Below, one piece after another: positions 14,030 to 19,429 of a stretch of DNA of 19,429 bases. Each line of letters starts with the position of its first letter. Position 1 is the first letter of the stretch. The stretch spans positions 1-19,429 of the forward strand of contig CALJCO010000083.1 of assembly GCA_938023905.1 (NCBI GenBank), read 5' to 3'. The notes under the pieces are model-generated. The model saw only the letters and a program-made list of their open reading frames with translations, was not told the DNA's origin and did not search any database. Origin of the DNA: an uncultured Collinsella sp. (GTDB lineage: Bacteria > Actinomycetota > Coriobacteriia > Coriobacteriales > Coriobacteriaceae). Made by a program: the position numbers and the translations under genes.

Positions 14030-14920
14030 ATGAGTGATTTTGTCCTGACCTGTGAATCTGCCGCCGATCGAACCCGTGAGTTCTTTGAATCGCGCAATAT
14101 CCCCGTCGTGTGTTTTCATTACGAGATCGACGATGTTGTCTATACGGACGATCTGTATCAGTCGATTACGCCGGACGAGTTTTTTGCCCAGATATCCGCG
14201 GGCGCCATGCCCAAGACGTCTCAGGTGAGCGTGGGTGAGTACGAAGAGTTTTGGGAGCCGCTTGTTGCCGAGGGCAAAGACGTGCTGCACCTGACGTTGT
14301 CGTCGGGTATTTCGGGCACGTATGGATCGGCCTGCGTTGCGGCGCAGATGCTCGCGGATCGCTATCCCCAGGGCGGCAAGGTGCGCGTCATCGATTCGCT
14401 GGCAGCGTCTTCGGGCTTTGGCCTGCTGGCGGAATGTGCCGCCGACGTGCGCGATAGCGGGGCTTCACTCGACGAGACGGCCGCTTGGATCGAGGAGCAT
14501 AAGCTCAACCTGCACCACTGGTTCTTCTCGACCGATCTGTCGAGCTACCTGCGCGGCGGTCGCATTTCGGCTGCGAGCGCGATCATCGGCACGGCGCTTA
14601 AGATTTGCCCACTTATGACGGTCGATTGCGAAGGTAAGCTGTCGCCACGTGAGAAGATTCGCACTAAGAAGCGCGCGATTTCCGAGATGGCTAAGACCAT
14701 GATGGCACACGTGCAGGACGGTGCGGATTATTCGGGTAAGTGCATCATGTCGCACTCGGCGTGCCGCGAGGATGCCGAGGCAGTTGCGGCGCTGATTGAG
14801 GAACAGGTTCCGCAGCTTAAAGGCAAGATTGAGATCAATAACATCGGTACTCTGATTGGCTCGCATACCGGACCTGGTACGGTGGCGCTCTTCTTTATGG
14901 GCGACAAGCGCGTGGATTAA
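14030..14920 (+). CDS. DegV-family fatty-acid-binding protein
   Basis: A 296-aa cytoplasmic protein of the DegV/FakB family. These bind a fatty acid and, where studied (FakB with FakA), present it for phosphorylation to acyl-phosphate for phospholipid synthesis. Family marks are: the opening FVLTCESAAD strand with an acidic site; the KTSQVS motif (62-67); LSSGISGTY (90-98); YLRGGRIS in the second domain; and the C-terminal IGSHTGPGTVALFF. The length is typical. Start ATG 14030 is fixed by AAGGAG at 14018-14023 with six bases of spacing. The gene stands alone, transcribed away from fbp, with its own promoter. A FakA-type kinase is not in this window, so whether it feeds that pathway is not known. 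Confidence 0.93.
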   Translation: MSDFVLTCESAADRTREFFESRNIPVVCFHYEIDDVVYTDDLYQSITPDEFFAQISAGAMPKTSQVSVGEYEEFWEPLVAEGKDVLHLTLSSGISGTYGSACVAAQMLADRYPQGGKVRVIDSLAASSGFGLLAECAADVRDSGASLDETAAWIEEHKLNLHHWFFSTDLSSYLRGGRISAASAIIGTALKICPLMTVDCEGKLSPREKIRTKKRAISEMAKTMMAHVQDGADYSGKCIMSHSACREDAEAVAALIEEQVPQLKGKIEINNIGTLIGSHTGPGTVALFFMGDKRVD

Positions 14921-14949
14921 TTTGCCCCATCACATCGCTGCATGATTGC

Positions 14950-14990
14950 TCAAACGAAAACGGCCCGCCTCACGTTTGTGGGGCGGGCCT
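14950..14990 (-). terminator. Terminator between convergent genes (mainly minus strand)
   Basis: GGCCCGCCTCAC (14962-14973) pairs with GTGGGGCGGGCC (14978-14989) around GTTT, with one T-G pair. Read on the minus strand the stem is followed by GTTTTCGTTTG, a good tail for the gene ending at 15002. On the plus strand the tail (TTGCTGTT) is weaker, so degV may be stopped less efficiently. Confidence 0.75.
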
Positions 14991-15001
14991 TGCTGTTGGG
15001 G

Positions 15002-16093
15002 TTAGCATTTCTTTCCTCGGAAGAAAAAGCCGTGCAGTGAGGGCTTGAGCCCGCGGTTGGCGCGACGCTCCTCGACGCGCTCGTGGATCGAAGCGACGCG
15101 CTCGATGACCTCGTCGGGAATCGGCACGTCGGGATTCATGTTCTCGACCTGGCTGACCTCGGCGGCGGAGACCTGGTCGATAATGGGCACATCGTCGTGC
15201 GAGATGACAGGTGTGGCGTCTTCCTTCATCTTGCGATAACGCTGCATCATGTCGGTCTGTAGCTGCTGTGCCGAAGGCGGCGTCCAGATGATGGCGTTGG
15301 CGCCGGCAGCGATGGTCTCGCGGATGCTCTCGGGCGTCTTGCCGCCCGGCGCGATGAGCGGCAGGTTGGGATAGTGCTCGCGCAGTTCACGCAGGACCTG
15401 CGGCGTGTTTTTGCCAGCGGCGATGTTAAGAATCTTGGCGCCGGCGCGCACCTTTGCGTGAGCATCGTCGTCGCAACGTACGACCGTGGCGATGACGGGG
15501 ATGTCGGCGATGTTGGTGATGTGCTCGACCATCTCGGCGGTGGCGGGGGAGTTGACCACGCAGCCCGCCGCGCCCTGCATCTCGGAGACGGCTGCCATCT
15601 GAACGGAGCGCTTGCCGGTGGTGGTGCCACCGCCCACGCCTACGAAGACCGGGCACTCGGCGACGGTCAGCAGCGCCTGCGTAATGGCGGGCTGCGGCGT
15701 GAAGGGGTAAACGGCAAAGACGGCATCGGCGTTGGAGTTGCGGATGACCGCGACGTCGGTGGTGTAGATGAGCGATTTGATACGACGGCCGAAGAGCGTG
15801 AAGCCGCTGGCCTCCTCAATCTCGTCAGGCATGCGAAGGGCCGCCTTGCGCAGGCGCCCGTCGATGGGCAGCGGCTCCATGGGAAGCAGTCCGTTGGGGG
15901 TCACAGCTACCTGGGGTTCGGTGAACTCGTCTGCGAGCTCGACCTCGGAGAAATCGACCGAGGCGACAATGTCCTCGTGAACCTCGGCGGGCACATCGAT
16001 GGGGGCTTGGTCGTTTGCCGCGGCAGGCGTGTCGAAAGAGCTGGTGCCGACGAAGGCGTCGACGCGCTCATTTAGATCGTTGAGGGTATCCAT
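15002..16093 (-). CDS. Uncharacterised TIM-barrel-like protein with charged N- and C-terminal extensions
   Basis: A 363-aa cytoplasmic protein of unknown function. The middle (about 97-287) has alternating strands and helices with glycine-rich turns typical of phosphate-binding TIM barrels: IKSLIYTTDVAVI, then FVGVGGGTTTGKR (150-162), VVNSPATAEMVEHI, IATVVRCDDDAHAKVRAGAKILNIAAG, LIAPGGKTPESI (246-257) and AIIWTPPSAQQLQ. I recall Gram-positive homologs of this core labelled only 'hydrolase', without a known substrate. The N-terminal 80 residues are acidic and probably flexible, and the C-terminal 75 are charged and helical, ending in a basic FFFRGKKC tail. Both look like additions to the barrel core. 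Start ATG 16093 has only a weak upstream GAG. A hairpin (CCGGC/GCCGG) lies in the upstream region near 16120-16138. Confidence 0.75.
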   Translation of the reverse strand: MDTLNDLNERVDAFVGTSSFDTPAAANDQAPIDVPAEVHEDIVASVDFSEVELADEFTEPQVAVTPNGLLPMEPLPIDGRLRKAALRMPDEIEEASGFTLFGRRIKSLIYTTDVAVIRNSNADAVFAVYPFTPQPAITQALLTVAECPVFVGVGGGTTTGKRSVQMAAVSEMQGAAGCVVNSPATAEMVEHITNIADIPVIATVVRCDDDAHAKVRAGAKILNIAAGKNTPQVLRELREHYPNLPLIAPGGKTPESIRETIAAGANAIIWTPPSAQQLQTDMMQRYRKMKEDATPVISHDDVPIIDQVSAAEVSQVENMNPDVPIPDEVIERVASIHERVEERRANRGLKPSLHGFFFRGKKC

Positions 16094-16242
16094 GGAAGCT
16101 CGATTCTATGTGATGACGGCCGGCGCGATGCAGCCGGAATTGCGAATGCTAAACCGTTTGACGAGTTGATTTTTCCCCGCCGCGTCCTCCGTTAGACCGA
16201 AGGGCGGCGAACGTGAAGGAGCTGTGGTGGCGGTGATCGGGG

Positions 16243-16251
16243 TGCTATCTT
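16243..16251 (+). promoter_or_regulatory. Possible extended -10 promoter of the small membrane protein gene
   Basis: TGCTATCTT fits TGn plus a -10-like TATCTT, 32 bases before the ATG at 16284. No clear -35 is visible. Confidence 0.3.
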
Positions 16252-16283
16252 GAAAGTCCCGTTTAAAAGAGAGGTGACGCGGT

Positions 16284-16454
16284 ATGGAATTTTCGGCAAT
16301 GTTGGGCTCGATTGGCCTATGCGTGGGCGCAATCGTAGCCGCCGCGGTCATCTACTTTGTGGTCACGGCCATTAAGGGCAAAAGGGCCGAACGCAAGGAG
16401 CGCACGATGCTTAAACAGCATCGCGACCAGCAGGGCAAACGCGCACAGAGATAG
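16284..16454 (+). CDS. Small single-helix membrane protein (56 aa)
   Basis: A short gene of 56 codons, with a good ribosome site (AGAGGTGA, ending about 8 bases before ATG 16284). The protein starts MEFSAMLGSIG, has one hydrophobic helix at about 7-30 (CVGAIVAAAVIYFVVTAI), and ends in a strongly basic tail (KGKRAERKER...KRAQR). By the positive-inside rule the tail faces the cytoplasm. I do not recognise a family. It lies alone on the plus strand between two minus-strand genes, 24 bases from the convergent stop of the RNA methyltransferase. It could be a membrane-anchored accessory or stress protein. The ribosome site, the hydrophobic/basic layout and the possible promoter make it likely to be real. 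Confidence 0.65.
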   Translation: MEFSAMLGSIGLCVGAIVAAAVIYFVVTAIKGKRAERKERTMLKQHRDQQGKRAQR

Positions 16455-16478
16455 CTTGTTGAGTTTTGGATCCGTGCG

Positions 16479-17582
16479 CTAGCTGCGTTTTCGGATCAGG
16501 GCAATGTAGAAGCCCTCAAAGTCGCGGCTAGGCGGAATGGTCAGCGTGCCGGGCATACCGTTGGCGACGGACGAGACGTGGCTGGCGGCGATGGCCTCGG
16601 TGAGGGCGTTGCACTCGATGCGTGGCTCTTCGCCAACTTCCTGAGCACGGCGCGTTTCACTTTCGCTCGGCGTGCCGTCGAGGGGGATAAGCTCGCAATC
16701 CATGTGCTTGTCGAGGGCCTCTTGCAGGGCGTCCTCGTTTTCCTGCGGCAAGATCGAACAAGTCGAATAGACGAGCGTGCCGCCCGGTTTAAGGGCTCCC
16801 ATGGCGCGGTCCAGAAGTGCTCGCTGCGAGCGGGCACACTTGCTCAGCAGCTGCTCGGTCAGGCCGCGCAGGCTTTTCTCGTTGCCGCTGATGACGGTGC
16901 CCGTGCCGGTGCAGGGGGCGTCGAGCAGGATGCGGTCAAAGCGGAAGAACTCGTCGAGCTCGCGTGCGTCGATGCGCATGACGGGCACGTTTTTTGCGCC
17001 TTGGCGGTGGAGGTTGGCTTCGAGCTTCTCGGCGCGGGGAATGCTCATCTCGCAGGCGGTAAGGTGCGCCTGCCCCTGCGTGAGGGCGGCGATCTGCGTC
17101 GTCTTGCCACCGGGGGCTGCGCACATGTCCAGGATGTCCTCGCCTGCCTGTGCGCCCAGGACCAGCGGCGGCATCATGGACGACAGGCTCTGCAGGTAGA
17201 TTTTGCCGTCGCGGTAGATGTCGAGATCCCACAGATCGGAAACCTGGGCCTCGGGCAGGATAAAGGCGTCCGGGTACCAGGCGACAGCGTTGTGGGCGAT
17301 GCCGGCGGCATCGAGCGCCGCAGCGATGTCCTCGGCGGTTGCCTTGAGCGTGTTGGCGCGCAGCGTGACCGGGCGTGTGGCCGCGGCGCCGAAGCCCTCG
17401 ATCATGAGCTCGGCATCGGCGGGCGCATAGGCGCCGGCGACCGTGTCGACCATAAAGCGCGGCAGGTCGGCGGCGCAAGGAAGGGCGGCAAGCTGGTCGG
17501 AAGGCTCGGTGGCGGCAAACTGCCTGAGCTTGAGCTCGGCCTTGACCTGCTTTTTCTGCTTACGACGACGCGGCTTGGACAT
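16479..17582 (-). CDS. NOP2/RsmB/RsmF-type RNA (cytosine-5) methyltransferase
   Basis: A 367-aa cytoplasmic S-adenosylmethionine-dependent enzyme that methylates carbon 5 of cytosine in RNA, probably rRNA. Motif I is DMCAAPGGKTTQ (152-163), binding AdoMet. Motif IV is LLDAPCTGTG, with Cys224, and motif VI is YSTCSI, with Cys275. These two cysteines are the releasing and nucleophilic pair of the family. The end, GFYIALIRK, is also typical. The N-terminus is very basic (MSKPRRRKQKKQVK), which suits RNA binding. There is no NusB-like N-terminal domain, so it is closer to NOP2/RsmF than to full RsmB, and the exact target base is uncertain. ATG 17582 is preceded by GGAAGG. Its start is 36 bases downstream of the stop of the methionyl-tRNA synthetase-like gene on the same strand, so the two may be co-transcribed. 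Confidence 0.92.
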   Translation of the reverse strand: MSKPRRRKQKKQVKAELKLRQFAATEPSDQLAALPCAADLPRFMVDTVAGAYAPADAELMIEGFGAAATRPVTLRANTLKATAEDIAAALDAAGIAHNAVAWYPDAFILPEAQVSDLWDLDIYRDGKIYLQSLSSMMPPLVLGAQAGEDILDMCAAPGGKTTQIAALTQGQAHLTACEMSIPRAEKLEANLHRQGAKNVPVMRIDARELDEFFRFDRILLDAPCTGTGTVISGNEKSLRGLTEQLLSKCARSQRALLDRAMGALKPGGTLVYSTCSILPQENEDALQEALDKHMDCELIPLDGTPSESETRRAQEVGEEPRIECNALTEAIAASHVSSVANGMPGTLTIPPSRDFEGFYIALIRKRS

Positions 17583-17618
17583 CCGTCTTTCCTTCCCATT
17601 CCATTACATGTCGAGTGT

Positions 17619-19429
17619 TTAGTACTGGCTCTCGTGCTTGCTAAAGAAGTCGAAGCGCTGGGGCAGCGGCTTTACGCGGTGCTCGCCGGGCTTCTCGCCC
17701 AAGCTCTCCACAAACTCATCCGTGGAGGCGAAGATGTTATCCCAGCTAAAGAAGGCGACCGGGTCGATGTCGAAGTACTCGCAGATGAGCTCGCAGCCGG
17801 CAGGGACGATGCCGTGCATGAGCACGGTCACCACGCGCAGCTCGGTAAAGGCGTCGACGAGCGCCTGCGTCATTGCGGCGTTTGCCTCGTTACCCTCGAG
17901 CTTGTTGGCGGCCTTGGAAGCGTCGCTCCAGCGCTTGTTGGCGGCGCGCAGGTAGTCGTCGCACACGGCAAGCGCGCGGTGCGTCTCGAACTTGTACATA
18001 GCCTGCTCAAAGGCGAGAGCTGCCTGCTCGGCGGCTTCGACCACGGTGTCAGAAGCGGCACCGGCGGGGATGCAGCCGTTGCGGTAGGGGCTCTCGTCGC
18101 CTTCCTTGACGGCGACGCCGTAGAAGCAGCTGCGGGCCAGACGGTTGAACACGCCGGTCAGCAGCGCGCTCTCCTTAAGGGCCGGGTCGATAACGCGCTT
18201 GTCGTCGCAGGCGCGTACCTCGTTGCCGTCCTTGTCCTTGCCGGTCACACGCGTGTCGTATGCCTTGGGGCTAAAGCTCACCGGCTTTTCGGATAGGCCG
18301 AGCGACAGCCAGTGCGCGCGCATCTGCTCGCAGGTATAGTGGTTGAGCAGGTCGTCTGCCGGCGGGGGAGGCGTCTGCGAGGACGAGCTGGCCTTTTTGC
18401 CCATGTAGAGCAGGTGGTAGCAGGCGCTGACGGTGCTCTGCGTGAGGTCCCAGCCCAGGGCCTCCCACATGGCGGTCTGCGCGATGCAGTAGAAATAGAT
18501 GTTGTCCTGACCGATGAACTGGTAAATCTGAGCGTCGTCAGAGCACCACCAGTCGCGCCAGTCGAGCGAGCTGTGCTGGTAGGTGGGTGCGGGCACCTGC
18601 GTGGAGTCGGCGGCGGGCTCGCCCATGAGGGCGGCATCCTGGGCGGCGACGCCCTCGGTCACGCCGGCGGCCTTGGCATCGCGCGCGAGCACGGTACGCG
18701 TATAGCTGATGGGCGCCCACAGGCTCTCGGGCCAGCACCAGCAGGTGACGTCGGAGACGCCATCGACCTCGGGCACCGGAACGCCCCAGTCGATGTTGCC
18801 GGTGATGCGGAAGGGCACGAGTGCCTTGCCGCTGCGGAAGCGCACGCCACCGTTGGCGAGCACCGCGTGGGCGTCGTCGCGCTCCTTCCAGCTGGGGAAG
18901 GTGACGGTAAAGCTGCTCTTGTTGCCCTCGGGCTCCAGCACGGTGTGCTCGGGGAGCTGGTCCTCGACGGCATCGAAGGCCTCGCGGAACTTGTTCTGGA
19001 TGTAGAGCTGAGCCGGCAGCAGCCACTCCTCCATGGTCTTGGAGACCACGGAGCGAACCTGCGGGTTCTGGGCGAGCTTGGCGGTGTAGGTCTTCATAAA
19101 GTCGAGGTAGGCCGGCAGGTCAAAGTAGAGATTGTCGACCGGGCGCAGCTCGGGCACCTCGCCGGTGAGCTGGCTCTTGGGCGCGATGAGCTCCTCGGGC
19201 TCAAACTGGTGGCCCAGATCGCACTCGTCGGCATAAGCCTTCTCGGACTTGCAGCCCTGGATGGGGCAGCGGCCGATGACCTGGCGGCCGTTGAGGAACG
19301 TGCCGGCCTTGGCATCGTAGAACTGCAGCGTGGAGCGCTTGGAGATGGTGCCCTGCTCGTGCAGGCGCTCGATAATCTCGGCAGTCACCTCGTTGTGGAT
19401 CTGGGCCGCCGGCTCAAGGCCCGAGCCGC
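17619..19429 (-). CDS. Methionyl-tRNA synthetase-like class I tRNA ligase, N-terminus missing at window edge, degenerate KMSKS
   Basis: At least 603 codons are open to the window edge, so the HIGH-containing N-terminus lies outside. What remains follows MetRS order. First is the zinc-knuckle insert (CPIQGC then DECDLGH) followed by EELIAPKSQLTG and YFDLP. Then comes the second half of the Rossmann fold (IDWGVPVPE, APISYT, YQFIGQDNIYFY), and last a helical anticodon-binding-like domain. Several key places are altered. The KMSKS loop aligns to KASSS (18381-18395), losing the second lysine. The zinc site reads C, C, C, H with changed spacing. E. coli YFHSLFWPAM becomes YFYCIAQTAMW, losing the His. 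A conserved Trp (NKRW) remains in the anticodon domain. It may be a divergent MetRS or a paralog with another job. The internal GTG at 19388 is not the start. The RNA methyltransferase follows after 36 bases. Confidence 0.8.
   Translation of the reverse strand, partial: GSGLEPAAQIHNEVTAEIIERLHEQGTISKRSTLQFYDAKAGTFLNGRQVIGRCPIQGCKSEKAYADECDLGHQFEPEELIAPKSQLTGEVPELRPVDNLYFDLPAYLDFMKTYTAKLAQNPQVRSVVSKTMEEWLLPAQLYIQNKFREAFDAVEDQLPEHTVLEPEGNKSSFTVTFPSWKERDDAHAVLANGGVRFRSGKALVPFRITGNIDWGVPVPEVDGVSDVTCWCWPESLWAPISYTRTVLARDAKAAGVTEGVAAQDAALMGEPAADSTQVPAPTYQHSSLDWRDWWCSDDAQIYQFIGQDNIYFYCIAQTAMWEALGWDLTQSTVSACYHLLYMGKKASSSSQTPPPPADDLLNHYTCEQMRAHWLSLGLSEKPVSFSPKAYDTRVTGKDKDGNEVRACDDKRVIDPALKESALLTGVFNRLARSCFYGVAVKEGDESPYRNGCIPAGAASDTVVEAAEQAALAFEQAMYKFETHRALAVCDDYLRAANKRWSDASKAANKLEGNEANAAMTQALVDAFTELRVVTVLMHGIVPAGCELICEYFDIDPVAFFSWDNIFASTDEFVESLGEKPGEHRVKPLPQRFDFFSKHESQY

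Noticed and set aside
14978..15000. Hairpin at 14962-14989 as a strong terminator for degV
   Set aside because: The plus-strand tail is TTGCTGTT, not a clean T-run. The minus-strand tail is much better, so it was assigned mainly to the minus-strand gene.
16578..18296. A 572-codon plus-strand open frame spanning the RNA methyltransferase and tRNA-ligase genes
   Set aside because: It crosses two genes and their intergenic space on the opposite strand, with no recognisable motif; both minus-strand genes have solid signatures.

Overview
The window is high-GC DNA from a Gram-positive bacterium. The best fit is an anaerobic gut actinobacterium of the Coriobacteriia, of the Collinsella kind. This rests on several features together: GC-rich codon use with strong AGGAGG-type ribosome binding sites, a class III fructose-1,6-bisphosphatase, a DegV protein, a C69 dipeptidase, and very large Ala/Ser/Asp-rich surface proteins with a single membrane anchor. 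The genus is inferred from gene content and was not tested by a search. I see no tRNA, rRNA, CRISPR array, insertion sequence or phage gene.

Left part (1-3956, plus strand): a C69-family dipeptidase (145-1668), then a probable two-gene operon of a small phasin-like protein (1768-2184) and an ABC1/UbiB-family atypical kinase with two C-terminal membrane helices (2193-3956). A rho-independent terminator follows at 4008-4035.

Centre (4034-10594, plus strand): this is the most interesting part. A cobalamin (B12) riboswitch aptamer (about 4073-4243) lies in the leader of a two-gene operon. The first gene (4388-9616, 1742 aa) encodes an exported, C-terminally anchored protein. It has six Ig-like repeats, two DUF4430 (transcobalamin C-terminal-like) domains, a PQQ-type beta-propeller and one InlB B-type repeat. 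The second gene (9626-10534, 302 aa) encodes an N-terminally anchored protein ending in a third DUF4430 domain. Riboswitch and domains together suggest a cell-surface B12 (corrinoid) capture system. The operon ends at a strong terminator (10555-10594).

Right-centre (10632-13709, minus strand): class III fructose-1,6-bisphosphatase (fbp) is followed by two divergent GtrA-family four-helix membrane proteins and a strong terminator. A perfect 10-bp inverted repeat sits just upstream of fbp. The divergent gene on the other side of a 320-bp intergenic region is a DegV fatty-acid-binding protein (14030-14920, plus).

Right end (14950-19429): an uncharacterised TIM-barrel-like protein (minus), a 56-aa single-helix membrane protein (plus, 16284-16454), a NOP2/RsmF-type RNA m5C methyltransferase (minus), and a methionyl-tRNA synthetase-like protein (minus). 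The last runs off the right edge, so its N-terminus is missing. It has a degenerate KMSKS loop and an altered zinc knuckle, so it may not be an ordinary MetRS.

Bases 1-131 upstream of the dipeptidase hold no gene I can support.
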